This document shows positions 34,666 to 45,900 of a stretch of 64,000 nt of DNA, in pieces (position 1 is the first letter of the stretch; the number at the start of each line of letters is the position of its first letter). The position numbers and the translations under genes are program-made. The notes below the pieces were generated by a model. That model saw only the letters and a program-made list of their open reading frames with translations, ran no database searches and had not been told where the DNA came from. Source of the stretch: Akkermansiaceae bacterium (GTDB lineage: Bacteria; Verrucomicrobiota; Verrucomicrobiia; Verrucomicrobiales; DEV007); the NCBI GenBank assembly GCA_024233005.1, contig JACKQE010000013.1, positions 62,001 through 126,000 on the forward strand. The letters are read 5' to 3'.

Positions 34666-37600
34666 TCAGGCAGGTTGCCCTGCGCCGTGCCGACGGGCAA
34701 AAAATTGACGGACGCGGCTCACCAGCCGATCCAGCCCAAGCAAGGCGAGAACACTCCCCACCAATGCCAAAATCCAGGGCCAGGTGGGCTTCACCGGAAT
34801 CTCTTCGGTTTCCACAACCAGCTCGGCGTGGTCTTTGAGCTTGAAGAAATGATGCGCCACGCCCTCCAACGGAAAATCGACCACGACCGAGCGACGCCCC
34901 AGGATCTGAAGTTGCGGAAGTGCCCCCAATGAAGGCTGGCCGCCGGTCATTAATGTTCCCCCAACACTGAGAGCCACGGTCCCATCATTATCCGCCTGAA
35001 TGGCACCGGGAGTGATGGCGTTTGATCCTGATCGTTGCCCGTTCTTCGAAGGAGATGCTTCCGAGGGTGCTGGCAGGACCGGTGTCCCTGCGACCACAGG
35101 GGGCGCCGCGTTTTCCTTCTGATCGACATTCTTGTCAGGTTCCTGAGGATTCGCCAAGGATTTCTTCGAAAGCACTTTGGAACGGGCATTGTTGTAAGAC
35201 AACGTCCCCCCGGTTTTTCCGGCGATAATCGTGTACTGCTGCACAGGAGCCGTCTGCCCCACAGGCTGTCCTTGACCGCTGCCCGAGGCACCTCCCCCAC
35301 CAAGGACCTCGGTGGGTTCCGACCGGGGGGCCGCGGATGCTCTGAACTGCTCCTGGGGCTGCCCTGCGGGTTTCGGCACGGTAAATTCACTTTGAGGTGT
35401 CTCCGCAGTGCCACGGTTGCCATTGATCTGCGATGTCTGAGCCGCTGATGGCCTGGCCACCGGAACGATGCCGCGAGCCTGCTCTTGGAGAGTTTCGAAT
35501 TCCTGGCCCTGCGAGGCCCCGAGGCGGGACAGTTTGCCTTCGACACTGGCATTGTCCCGTTGTTCCAGCTTATCGATCTGAGCTTTCTGTCCGGCTTCGG
35601 CCACCTCCGCTTTTCCCTGGTCTGGCATCGCGATCTGAGCCACCTCCTGCTCCCGCTTCTGTCCCTTCGCCGCCTCTATGCCAAAGAAGGCGTTGCCCAC
35701 CGAAAGGTTGTCATTGAGCCGAACCTGGCTCTCCACTTTGTTGAGTTTTTGCTCTTCTTTTTGCTCGATCTTTAGGTTCCGGCCTTGGATCGCGATGCTG
35801 TTGGCGTCCCAGGTAACGGTGGTTTTCAACTTGGTGGCATATTCCCCACCGGCAGCAGCGTCATCCTTGCCTGGGGTCATCGCACGGCCACCCTCCGGGT
35901 GTTTTTTGATGTCCCCATTATCGTCGAACCGCCCCTTGTTTCCCTCCGCAATGGTTTTTTGTTCGCCCAATTTTTTCTCCAATTCCACTAGTTCACTCTC
36001 GAGTACCAAGCCTTTCTGGCTGCCTAGAGAGGTCCTCTGACTGGCCGACTTCTGACGCAGGGTGTTGAGCTTCTCTTCAACTTGGGCGCACAACAGGCTT
36101 CCATTGCTGACCGCAAGGTGACGCAGGCTGTCATCGTAAACTTCCGATCCGCCCACCCAGTTCAGATTCTGCAGCTCGTTGAGTTCGCTTCGGATGCGCT
36201 CAACCGAGAGGCTGTCCTCGTCCGAGGATTGGACATTGCCATCCCAATCGACGAGCCGTTGACCCACCGGCACGTAGAGATGCCACAAGGTCCGCTCCAC
36301 CGTCTGCCCGACCAACTCAGGATCATCGAGGCGCAGATTGCGGGCCGTGACCGTCCGCCCATCCAGGGCAACGCCTTCCCGGGATCGGTAGATCAAGACC
36401 ACATCATAGGCGAGTTGACCTGGCTTGGTCTGGATCAATGGTATCAACATCACTGGCCGGCCTTCCGCCAATCCCTGATCAGCCCGAACGGACTGTCCGG
36501 CCACCGTCACCGAGACCAGTTCGGCCCCGGGCGGCAGCAGCACCGGAAGAAACTGAAGGGATCGATTTCTCAAATGATAAGCCGCACGATGCCAGACCTC
36601 TCCATTGGATCGGAGGGAAGTGGTGAGGTCCCCGAGAAGGACCACGGCTTCATTCCCGGCGCTGGTCTCCAGCTTTTCCATCGAGAGTCCGAGCCCCCAT
36701 CCCTCCGGAGCCCGCCAGATCTCCGCGCTGCCGAGGGCACTTGGCTTGAAAGGCAGCAGGCTCATGACGGTGCTTTCCAGCGCCCGGGGCTGGGTGGTGA
36801 GCTTGTCAGCGCTCTGATTTTCCACGATGACGTAGCGCTCGGTCCGGGATGCGGCCTCAAACACCACGTCAGGAAGATTGGCGGATCCGTTGTGGGGAAG
36901 CTCGGTCTCCACCGTGAATTCAGTGGCATCCCCGACAAAGCGCTGGAAAATCACGGTGTACCGACGCTGACCGCCGGCCACCTCAGAGCGCACCTCACGG
37001 ACATCTTCTCCGGTGATCCTGGCCTCGGGCACAGTGTCTGGAGTGGAGAACAGGACCCGGTCCATGGCGGATTTTTTCAACTCCACGTCCACGTGGATGG
37101 ACATTTTCACCCAACTGTCATAAGCCTGGGCGAGCATGACCCAGAGGGCATTGAAACCCGGCGGAACGGTGGCAAGGCTCACCGAGGCCGAGAAGTCGCC
37201 CCGGTCAAACCGGAAACCCCGCTTTCTTTCCAAGGGGGCCAGCACCTCGAAATCCTGCCCCACGTCAGCGGCCCCGACCTCGCGGATGCCCCGTCCCTGA
37301 CCACCTCCCAATGTCAGCCCACAATCCTGGGTGATGTGGGCCACGATGAGAGCGCTTCCACTGACCCCTTCGGCGGGGAATTCCCTCAGTGACAGGGATG
37401 GCAGGCTCAGACTGGCGGCGTCTGTCGTCACCTCGGTGGTGACATGGACCAGCAGGGCGGTCACTTCGGGAGTGTCACCGGAAAAGCGGACAAACAATTC
37501 GTCGCCGGTCCGCCACCAGTCCTGCAGACGGTTTCCGTTGACGTTCTGCAGGCTGGAACCGGGGGGCAAGACCACCGTGGCCCCGTGGAGGGCGGCGTCC

Positions 37601-38985
37601 GGTGACCGCAGTTGAAATTGGCAAATTGTCTCGAGTTTGCCGGATCCTGCCTGGTAGACATAGTCGGCGGTCACGCTGCGGCGGGCCTCGCGGGCACTCA
37701 CGACATACTCCAGATCCTCATCGGCCCCCGCAAGAAGAAAGCTCGATTCGGCCTGGAAACCCGGAGTCTGCCGATCTGCCGCGACCAGCTCAGCCTGCCG
37801 GTGCAGGGGTCCGACCTTGGAGACGACTTTCAAATCCTCCGCCCGGAACAGGGTGCGCCGCTGCTCGATCCGGGCCGCCGTCGCGCCGAGTCGGGGGAAC
37901 CGGCGGGGTTCGGCGGAGGCGGCGCCCGAAGGCACGCCCCGTTCCCCGACCAGTTCGACCTTTAAGGAGCCGCTCACAGGACGGGTCAGGACAAATTCCA
38001 GTTGGCGAAGTCCGGCATTTTTCCCCGTGCCCTCGACGAGCTGCCAGGACGCGAGGTGAGGAATCTCGAACCGTAGGGGAACCACGGTGGGATCGAAAGC
38101 GATGGCGAACCGGTCGGCTTCCTGGCCGGAAAATTCAAGACGCCAAGACGCTTCCAGACGCTCCACTGCCGGCGTGACAAAGAGCTTGGCCTCGACGGCT
38201 GCCAGACTGGGCTGTGCCAGCGCCCGTCCGGCGGTTTTGAGCTGACGGCGCAGTTCCACCACCTGCCTGGCGCCAAGGGCCGCCGTGAAGACCCGACCCC
38301 CGGGCGAGGTGGGATCGGCACTCTCCACCAACGGCAGAGGCTCGCTGGTGCCGAGAACCGGTTCCATCGCCGGGTCCTCCATGGTGATGGAAAGCGCGGC
38401 GGCCGAGGCCCCGGGGATGTTCCATTTCGCTTTGGTGGCGTCTGCCGGAAATGGAACTCGAAACCGTACGGTGACTTCATGCCTTCCGGGCTTTTCCACC
38501 ATGAGGTTCCCTTGCTGAAAAGACGCCGGGACCCCGTCGAGGAGAATCTCGCTAAGGTCCAACTTGCTGAAGGAGAGCGGGACCTTCGACCAAGTGCCCC
38601 CACGCACCAGCAGGTCGAGCCGTCCTTCCACGGCGATGTGATCCGTGCTGACACGAGCCCGGTAGAGCGCCTGATTGATAATAGTATCTCGCGGTTCGCT
38701 GCCCTTGGAGGCGTCACTATCGTCGGCGGGTTCCTGACTCTGCCTCCAGGCCTTGGCCCGGGCCCAAAGGAGCTGGAATGTCTCGTAATCCACAAAGTAT
38801 CGAGCGGGGGCAGCTCCGCTCGACGGGGAGGGACCTTCAAAGGGAACCAAAACGGTGGGATGCAAAGGAGGTTGCCGCAATGGATCGGCAGGAGCCTCCT
38901 CACCCTGCAAACCTGACGCGAAGGCCAACATCAAGGCCGCAAGCCTCAGGGGGATGAATCGCAGTGGGAAAGGGTTCTGTTTCAT
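34666..38985 (-). CDS. Giant envelope protein C of a three-paralog operon (1439 aa)
   Basis: No named family recognised. Signal peptide about residues 1-28 (RLAALMLAFASGLQGEE). The N-terminus carries the paired motif shared with the two upstream genes: VLVPFE (45-50) and YFVDYETFQLLW (63-74), then ALYRARVSTDHIAVEGRLDL and long beta-rich stretches. A core segment shared by pattern with protein B is VVLPPGSSLQNVNGNRLQDW. From about 955 to 1300 the chain is Gln/Glu/Lys/Asn-rich with likely coiled coils (SELVELEKKLGEQKTIAEG) and low complexity. It ends with a beta segment (SVVVDFPLEGVAHHFFKLK) and one membrane helix (about 1400-1420, WPWILALVGSVLALLGL) before a basic tail. The bulk should lie outside the inner membrane. 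It starts 22 bases after gene B ends. Confidence 0.85.
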   Translation of the reverse strand: MKQNPFPLRFIPLRLAALMLAFASGLQGEEAPADPLRQPPLHPTVLVPFEGPSPSSGAAPARYFVDYETFQLLWARAKAWRQSQEPADDSDASKGSEPRDTIINQALYRARVSTDHIAVEGRLDLLVRGGTWSKVPLSFSKLDLSEILLDGVPASFQQGNLMVEKPGRHEVTVRFRVPFPADATKAKWNIPGASAAALSITMEDPAMEPVLGTSEPLPLVESADPTSPGGRVFTAALGARQVVELRRQLKTAGRALAQPSLAAVEAKLFVTPAVERLEASWRLEFSGQEADRFAIAFDPTVVPLRFEIPHLASWQLVEGTGKNAGLRQLEFVLTRPVSGSLKVELVGERGVPSGAASAEPRRFPRLGATAARIEQRRTLFRAEDLKVVSKVGPLHRQAELVAADRQTPGFQAESSFLLAGADEDLEYVVSAREARRSVTADYVYQAGSGKLETICQFQLRSPDAALHGATVVLPPGSSLQNVNGNRLQDWWRTGDELFVRFSGDTPEVTALLVHVTTEVTTDAASLSLPSLSLREFPAEGVSGSALIVAHITQDCGLTLGGGQGRGIREVGAADVGQDFEVLAPLERKRGFRFDRGDFSASVSLATVPPGFNALWVMLAQAYDSWVKMSIHVDVELKKSAMDRVLFSTPDTVPEARITGEDVREVRSEVAGGQRRYTVIFQRFVGDATEFTVETELPHNGSANLPDVVFEAASRTERYVIVENQSADKLTTQPRALESTVMSLLPFKPSALGSAEIWRAPEGWGLGLSMEKLETSAGNEAVVLLGDLTTSLRSNGEVWHRAAYHLRNRSLQFLPVLLPPGAELVSVTVAGQSVRADQGLAEGRPVMLIPLIQTKPGQLAYDVVLIYRSREGVALDGRTVTARNLRLDDPELVGQTVERTLWHLYVPVGQRLVDWDGNVQSSDEDSLSVERIRSELNELQNLNWVGGSEVYDDSLRHLAVSNGSLLCAQVEEKLNTLRQKSASQRTSLGSQKGLVLESELVELEKKLGEQKTIAEGNKGRFDDNGDIKKHPEGGRAMTPGKDDAAAGGEYATKLKTTVTWDANSIAIQGRNLKIEQKEEQKLNKVESQVRLNDNLSVGNAFFGIEAAKGQKREQEVAQIAMPDQGKAEVAEAGQKAQIDKLEQRDNASVEGKLSRLGASQGQEFETLQEQARGIVPVARPSAAQTSQINGNRGTAETPQSEFTVPKPAGQPQEQFRASAAPRSEPTEVLGGGGASGSGQGQPVGQTAPVQQYTIIAGKTGGTLSYNNARSKVLSKKSLANPQEPDKNVDQKENAAPPVVAGTPVLPAPSEASPSKNGQRSGSNAITPGAIQADNDGTVALSVGGTLMTGGQPSLGALPQLQILGRRSVVVDFPLEGVAHHFFKLKDHAELVVETEEIPVKPTWPWILALVGSVLALLGLDRLVSRVRQFFARRHGAGQPA

Positions 38986-39007
38986 GGCAAAAACGAAAAT
39001 TTCGCAG

Positions 39008-42000
39008 TCAGACCGGCGACCGGGGGACTAGTGGACTCTGGCTCTGGGCCCGGAACCGACGCCAGAGAAACCAGCCCACCGCCCCGACGATCCAACCCAG
39101 CAACACGGCATTGCACCAGATGAGGAGCCATCCTCCAGCGGCGAGGGGCCCCAGGCTCAATACCACCACCCCGAGGGCGGCGGAGAGAAGCGGCTTGCGG
39201 AACCAACGCCGGGCGGCGACCCCAAATCCCACTGCTCCGAAAACCATCCAAAGCCAGGCTAACCGCACCTGGCGTTCCCAGTTCACATAGTGAAAATCAA
39301 TGCCACCGGGGGCATGGAGCCCGGAAAACGCATACTGCCTCCCGGACTCCGGGAGTTGGAAATCGAGCGGCACAAGACCGGCGACCGAGTTGCCGAAATT
39401 TAGCTGGTAAGCATCTATCCTTGTTTTCTCTTTGTCACTCTGCTCAAACCATTCGTTTTCCTGGCCACTTGTTCCAGCCTTCCTTTTGCGCTCCGACACC
39501 ACTGAATCTGTAAGTGTCGGCTCGGGTCCAGAAACATTGGCTTCCGTGCTCCCATTCAAAAACTTGATCTGCGCCCTGTCCACCATCTCGTCTGGTTGGC
39601 GACGCAACGCATTTTCCCCCTCTCTGGCCGGGCGTGCCGCAGGAGAGTCAGCCACGGTCCCATTTCCATTCATGACTTCATCCGCGTCGGTGTCGCGATA
39701 TTGTCTGGGTTTCTGAGCAACCGCTAGAGCGGGTGCGGAGGTTGGCGGCACGGCAGTGACGGCAACGAAGTCTGACGTGGCGTCGCCCTTCAGGGTAATA
39801 TCACCAAAAAACTGCCTTTTCAGGATACTTAACCCCTCCGACTTGGCGTCATCCCCCTCGCCGCCAGTGCCATTGGCTCTCCCAAACCCACCAAAGCGGC
39901 TCAACCCATCCTTGGTTTCCCCGTCGTAGGCAAAGGCGACTCTTTGCTCCATGGCTGTGTTGCCCAACGGAACTTCAAGACGGTCGAAAAATAAGGAGTC
40001 GAACGTCCCCACCAACCGGGCCAGATTACCCCTCCCAGTGCTGCCGGGATCGCCCAGCCATTGCCCGGCCGCTCCCAGCAGTGTGCGGTCTTCCAATCGG
40101 AATTCCGCCCGCAGGTTTGATTCGAATCGTTGGAAATCATAGCCTTCCGGCAGATGCAACCTCCAGCGGGTCCGCAGGACCGGGATGGCCTCCGAAAACC
40201 GGGGCGGTTCAACCCTGGCGGTGCCGGAGCCCCTCCAGGCGGCGCCCGAGGTTTCATAAATGAGCTTGATCCGGTAGGGAGCGGCATTCCCGTCCCGGGC
40301 GGGAAGCTGGATGCGCAGGGAACCGGCGGAAGAGGCCACAGGCTTGGAAGTGCTGCCGTCCAGCGTGAGTGCCCAAAGGCGCGCGCCAGCCGGCAATCCG
40401 AAATCGAGGAACTGGTCGCCCGCACTGCGAACCTGCAGCAGCAGTTGGTGGCGCAGGGGACCGTCGGTGCTGGCCACCGAATCCAGGCGCAGATCCTCAA
40501 TAACGGTGGAGACGAGCGAGGCCGACGGATGTCTGGTGCCGGAAATGCCGAGGGACCAGGCATCCCCCCGGCTCAGATAGGCCGCGATGACCCGGTGGCG
40601 TGGTTGGTAACCTTCGACCGGGGGGACCTGGAGCGAATCGACAGGATCCAAACCTTTCGGCTGAAAGGTGAGTTCGGTGTCGGTGTTGGCCTCCAGGATC
40701 CAGTGCCCGGTCTGACGACGGGTGCCGACCAGGGAAATCACCGGCAACGGAACCTGGAAGGTCTTGTCGGCGGTCTTGGAATCCTCGCTTTCGGTGGCGA
40801 AAGGCGTGCTGAGGTGAAACCGCAATCTCAGGGGACCGAGTCTCTCCTCATGAAAAACGAGCGTCCATTCGCCGGTGACTGCATCCAGGTGTTTCTCAGC
40901 AATCAGGGGAGAATCGAAGCGCAACTGGGAAGCGGCATTGACGGGCAGATGAATCTTTACCGAGGGCACCGCGGTGTGGCGGATCTCGGCGTCGATCTGG
41001 CCTTCGATCTCCAAGGTTCCCTGGAGTGGGACGGCATAGGCGGTGACCGTCGCATCAATCTCGGTGGGACGACGGCTCACCGAGAGCTGCAGCGCGTAGT
41101 CACGCAAACGGAACCAGGCCAAGGCGCCCTCCACCGGGGTCGTCCGGCCATCACGGGGCTCCAGACTGGTCGCGGTCTGCGTTTCCACGCGGAAGGAACT
41201 GTCGAACTGCACCGCCACATACCCGGAGAGGGCATCAGCCCCGGGAACCGCCAGGCTGGCGAAATCAAGTGGGACCGGGGTATTCCCCAACGCATACCAT
41301 CCCGTCGGATCGCGCCGCGTGGACAGAAGGAGCGTGCGGTTCTCCCCGAGGGCGAGCCCGCCGGGCCAGGGAATGTGGAGCAGTCGCGGGTCGGTCCCGT
41401 CGCGGGACCAATCCGGCGATCCGGGAGGAGCCGCGTTGCCCTCCGCTGAAGAGAGCGTCACCGAGAGAACTTCCTCGCCCTCCGGAAGCCGGACCACGGT
41501 TTCAAACACACGACCTTCCACGGGAACCACGGTAAGAGTGCGATCGATGAAAACGGCGTCGCGTTTCAGTTGGATGAGGGAGTCCAGTTGGGCGTTGAAC
41601 TTTTCGGAAACCCGCGCCAGAGCCACCTTCGGAGCCTCGAGAGTGGCGGGAAAGCTGAAGCCGGCGACGAAATAGGGCGCCTCGCGAACGGCGGCATCGA
41701 TCTGTTCGGGAGCCGTCACGGTGAGCGGACTGGTAAGGATTCGTTTGATCTGGGTGTCCTCGCTGCCGAAAAGGGCAAAGGTCCCGGAAGCCCGGTGCAC
41801 TCCCTGAACCTCCGGCTGGGGCAAAGTGATCTCGGCATCGCTGCCATCCGTGGGCAGCGTGATGTCGAGTTCTGCGAGAATGCGGAGATCCGTCGCGACG
41901 TGCCTTCCCTCGATCAACCGAACCTGGATCACTCCGTCAACCAGGGTCCAGCCAAGTAGTTCCGTGCCTTCGACACTCAATACCCGGGTGTTGGGTGGCA

Positions 42001-42880
42001 GGGTGATGCTGAGCTCAGGAGGCAGGGCCGCAAGATCGCGGTTGAGAACGAACCCCAGGTCAGCGCTGACTCGGCTGGAGTCGACGGAATAAAGGTAGCG
42101 GCAGGTTTGCAGGATGGCGGCACCGGGGATGTCACCGGCTTCGCGGGCAGACCAGGAGATTTCCTGCAGTCCGCCTCCCTGGGCTGGAAGCGCGAAGCGG
42201 ACCAAGTCCCCCTCCTGCGTAAAGGGAAGGCTGCTGTTGGCCCGCGCTCCGCTGGGAAGATGCAGCGAAAGCCGGGAAACCGGGGAAGCCGGAGTGGTAA
42301 ACCGGATGCTCTCCCCGAGCGGACCACGCTCCACTGGCAGATGGAAAACGGCCCTGATCCGGTGGGTGCCGGCCCCGCGCACGGCCAAAACCGAAGTCAC
42401 GGCCACGGCGTCCTTTTTTTGTTCCCGGAGAATCCGCAACGCGCCCCGCTCATCAACCGTCAGCCCGGCGAGGAGGGTAATCGGCATTGGCAGGGGAATT
42501 TCGGTCCAGCCATCAGAGAGACTTTGAACGGTGTAACTGGCTTCCATTCGAGTCACGCCATCGATCACGGTGCCCTCGAAAGAGAGATCCCTCATGACGA
42601 TTGGGATCGGTGGCGACTCGGCGGGAACCTGGGCGGGTTGCAGCGCTTCGCCCGTCAACGACTGAAATTCATCCGGAGTCAACAGCACGGCCCGCGGCAG
42701 CGAGCGCAGGGCGGTATCCAGTTGAGCGGAGGGCACCCACAACTCACGGTAACCGGGAGGAACCGGAGCGGCGTCATCCGCCGGGAGGGCAGGTGCGCTG
42801 GCGACGGCGAGGACCGCCACCAGGCAGGCGGACAGCCTCCCGTGGCTGAATCCGGTTCCGTATGGGGAGGAAGAGTTCAT
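39008..42880 (-). CDS. Giant envelope protein B of a three-paralog operon (about 1290 aa)
   Basis: No named family recognised. Signal peptide in the first 35 residues (LSACLVAVLAVASAPALPAD). The N-terminal motif pair is ELWVPSAQL (46-54) and AVLLTPDEFQSL (64-75), matching by position the pairs in proteins A and C. Beta-rich modules follow, including ITLPPNTRVLSVEGTELLGW, which aligns by eye with IRLPQGFEGVECTGAVV and VPEGLEILGVTGQNIKEW in A. The C-terminus has a beta domain (VPLDFQLPESGRQYAFSGLH) then about three membrane helices and a short basic tail. ATG at 42880 is used. ATG at 42913 would overlap the stop of gene A as ATGA and lengthen the n-region by 11 residues; either is possible. Confidence 0.85.
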   Translation of the reverse strand: MNSSSPYGTGFSHGRLSACLVAVLAVASAPALPADDAAPVPPGYRELWVPSAQLDTALRSLPRAVLLTPDEFQSLTGEALQPAQVPAESPPIPIVMRDLSFEGTVIDGVTRMEASYTVQSLSDGWTEIPLPMPITLLAGLTVDERGALRILREQKKDAVAVTSVLAVRGAGTHRIRAVFHLPVERGPLGESIRFTTPASPVSRLSLHLPSGARANSSLPFTQEGDLVRFALPAQGGGLQEISWSAREAGDIPGAAILQTCRYLYSVDSSRVSADLGFVLNRDLAALPPELSITLPPNTRVLSVEGTELLGWTLVDGVIQVRLIEGRHVATDLRILAELDITLPTDGSDAEITLPQPEVQGVHRASGTFALFGSEDTQIKRILTSPLTVTAPEQIDAAVREAPYFVAGFSFPATLEAPKVALARVSEKFNAQLDSLIQLKRDAVFIDRTLTVVPVEGRVFETVVRLPEGEEVLSVTLSSAEGNAAPPGSPDWSRDGTDPRLLHIPWPGGLALGENRTLLLSTRRDPTGWYALGNTPVPLDFASLAVPGADALSGYVAVQFDSSFRVETQTATSLEPRDGRTTPVEGALAWFRLRDYALQLSVSRRPTEIDATVTAYAVPLQGTLEIEGQIDAEIRHTAVPSVKIHLPVNAASQLRFDSPLIAEKHLDAVTGEWTLVFHEERLGPLRLRFHLSTPFATESEDSKTADKTFQVPLPVISLVGTRRQTGHWILEANTDTELTFQPKGLDPVDSLQVPPVEGYQPRHRVIAAYLSRGDAWSLGISGTRHPSASLVSTVIEDLRLDSVASTDGPLRHQLLLQVRSAGDQFLDFGLPAGARLWALTLDGSTSKPVASSAGSLRIQLPARDGNAAPYRIKLIYETSGAAWRGSGTARVEPPRFSEAIPVLRTRWRLHLPEGYDFQRFESNLRAEFRLEDRTLLGAAGQWLGDPGSTGRGNLARLVGTFDSLFFDRLEVPLGNTAMEQRVAFAYDGETKDGLSRFGGFGRANGTGGEGDDAKSEGLSILKRQFFGDITLKGDATSDFVAVTAVPPTSAPALAVAQKPRQYRDTDADEVMNGNGTVADSPAARPAREGENALRRQPDEMVDRAQIKFLNGSTEANVSGPEPTLTDSVVSERKRKAGTSGQENEWFEQSDKEKTRIDAYQLNFGNSVAGLVPLDFQLPESGRQYAFSGLHAPGGIDFHYVNWERQVRLAWLWMVFGAVGFGVAARRWFRKPLLSAALGVVVLSLGPLAAGGWLLIWCNAVLLGWIVGAVGWFLWRRFRAQSQSPLVPRSPV

Positions 42881-42909
42881 CACTGGTAGGTGGCAAATGC
42901 GGACATCGC

Positions 42910-45900
42910 TCATGCGGAGACCGGAGTCCCGGAAGCAGGCGGATCTGTCGGTGGATGGTCTCTCCGGGAGGCCCGTTTGAGCCACCAATAGCGGACGCTC
43001 AACGCCAGAACCCAGATCACCAAGCCTCCGAGGGCACCCGGGAATAAAGCGAAAAAGAAGCCGGCCACGGGCAGACCGAGGAGGAATACCAATGTTCCTG
43101 TGATCCACCCGAGCCTGGCCGGCCAACCCAGCCCACCAAACCACCGCAGGAAGGTTTTGACTCGGGTCAAAGCAGAGCGCCATCCTGCCACCGCCACCCA
43201 GACCACCGCCGCCAGAGCCGTGCCGAGAAACAGCGCATTCCAAAAGCTCGCCGCTCCCGGACTGACGGCTCCTCCGATGATCAGAGGAAGCATTCCCAAC
43301 GCTCCGAAATAAGCCAATTTCCACAGCGCGGGACGTCGCAAGAGAAAGATGCCTCCGGAAAAAGTCAGCAGGCAGCAAAGTGCCTCGGTGAAAAAGGCAA
43401 ACCCCTGGCTTTGAAAACTAACGACGATGTCGTCCGGCGCATCCAGCCGCTGGAGAAGAAAGCGGCGACCATCGACCGGAACTTGGATGTCGAAGCCACC
43501 GGCGGTTGCGCCCGGCGGCTGGGGCGGCGCCTGGAAGACCGACTGCTGGCCCGTTGTAAGCTGGGGTCCGAGAGTCGGAATCATCCAAGCGAATGCGTTC
43601 CGGAACCGCGACCAGCCTCGCTCGGAAACCGGGAGCCGCATGGCGCTCTCAAAGTGCCGGTAGACAAAATCCTGCGGAAGATAGAGTTCGATCTGGCTTT
43701 GCAGGATGTCGGCATCAGCGAGCCGGATCACCGGCACCGAAAAGGTCCCCAACCAGCCGGGTTTCTTGCCGGGATCGGGCCCCGGGGTTTCGTAGACAAA
43801 GCGCACCGGAAAGGCGGTCTGACGATGCTCCTCGCCCGTGGGAAGACGGATCAGGACATGGTTTTCGTTGGCCCGCCGCATCGGCTGCTGGGCCACTCCG
43901 TTCACCAGCACATCCGAAACCATGCGACCATCGCTGGGCAGTTCCGCACTGATGAACTGGCTGGTGTTGTTTTTGACCCAGTAGACCGCCTCGGTGGTGA
44001 CCGCCCGGTCCGGCGCGACGACTGATTTCAAAGCGGCATAAGTGACCACGATGGACGGCACTTTGAGGAATTCATTCCGGGAGACCTTGAGCTCCAGTTT
44101 CAAGGGATGCCGACGGTACTTGTAGGCCTGGATGGCGCCACCGGAACCGACCAGACGGGCATCGAGCTCCTTGGGATCGATGATCTGCAGATTCACGGTG
44201 GGAGCATCGAGGATCTCAAGGTTGTCATCCTTGACCACGGCGATCTGACCGCTTTCCTGGAAGACCTGGGAGATCTGGATCTCCGGAAGATTGAGGAGGA
44301 AGTCCCGGGCTTCGTTCGCATCGGGAACGGCTCCGGCAGCCACGGTCGGCGCACCGGCTGCCGCCTCCACTGGGACGGCCGCGGTGGCACTCTCGCTCAG
44401 AGGACGATCCAGAGTCAGCTTGAGTTCGTAGGCGCCCATGCGCTTGTCCCGCAACATCACCGCCCAGAACTCCCGTCCTTCCCCCGGCGAGGGAACGACA
44501 CCGTCAGCTCCCGCGGGCGGAGTGTAAGGCTTCTGGGTTTCCTTGATAAGATCGCCTTCGACCCGCAGATCTCCCGCGATGGAGGACGGCAATGAGAAAA
44601 CGAACGTGTCCACCCCGGCATACTGCACATTGTAAGCCACCGTCCATTGGTAGCGGACGGCCTGGTCTTTGACACTGACAAGGGTGAACACATCAGCAAT
44701 CACCTGAGGTTCTTTGAGCTTGAACCCGAGAACGGCGGGAACTCCCTCGCCGCGGTAACGGAAAGCGACGGTGAGAGGGCCGGTCCCCGGAATCCCCACC
44801 GGCACGGCAGGAACCATCGCGCCCTGCTGCTGGTTCTGCTGCTGCTGTTTGGGGCCCACCGGCACCGGCAGTTCAGCCACATCCATCTGCCGCATGTCGC
44901 CGCTGTTGCGGGTGTTGGGGTCGAGACTGGTATGGACCTGGACCGCGACCCGCGCTTCATGCCGTGCCACATCCTGGGGAGCAAAGACCGGCAGGGTTTC
45001 ATCATCGGCAGCCTGGGCCCGGGTGCGCCGGCCGGTCACTTCAAAATGGACCGCCCCGATCGCCCGGCTGGAGAACTTGACATTGAGATAGCGCGCTCCG
45101 TCCGCTTCGGTTTCGGAAAAATCCTCCACCACTGCACCGGTGCACTCCACGCCCTCAAACCCTTGAGGCAGGCGGATTTTGGTGCCAAAAATACCGGCTC
45201 GTTTGATCTGGTAATCGAAGCGGGTGGTGAAACGCGAGGATTCAATCTCCACCGCATAGCGGGTCCAACTCTCCACTTCCACCAAGGGCTCGGCTTTTTT
45301 CACGGAGAGGTCAAGAAGGTAGGGAAGGGTCAGGTACCGGTAGCTCGCGAAAGGAGCCTCCTCCAGCGCTCCGGACGGGGCCGGAGCACCTCCCGGAAGT
45401 GCTTGCTGAGTGAGGGACTCCGCCTTCACCGTCTCCAGATCCAGCTCTCCGTATTTCGAGACAATGAGCGTGCCGCGCTGCCGGACCACATTTTCCGCCC
45501 GCACGACCGGCACGGTGAAGTTCATCGGCAGGCTGTCGAGCGGTTGCTCCAGGCTCACGGTCAATCCGTAGCTTTGACGCACCGGAGCATGGAGATGCAC
45601 GGTGAGCCTCTGATCCGGTGAACCTTCCCCGGGCGGCTTCACATCCCATTCCTTTATGTTCTGTCCGGTCACGCCCAGAATCTCCAATCCCTCCGGAACC
45701 GAAATTTCAAACGTGTCGACACCGGAGCGAAGAACGCGGTATTGGAGATCCGCGGTCGTCTGCACCGCTCCGGGAATGACCCGGGAGGTCACCGCGGCTT
45801 CGGCAAACAGCAGCGGGGTCAACTTGGTCTCTTCCCCCTGCTTCTGCCACGCCACCTCAAAATGTTCCGTTTCCCCGAAGAAAAAGGCGAAACGGGTTTT

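Noticed and set aside
36082..37392. 436-codon plus-strand frame inside giant gene C
   Set aside because: Antisense shadow; biased composition, no start context, while the minus strand encodes a coherent operon member.
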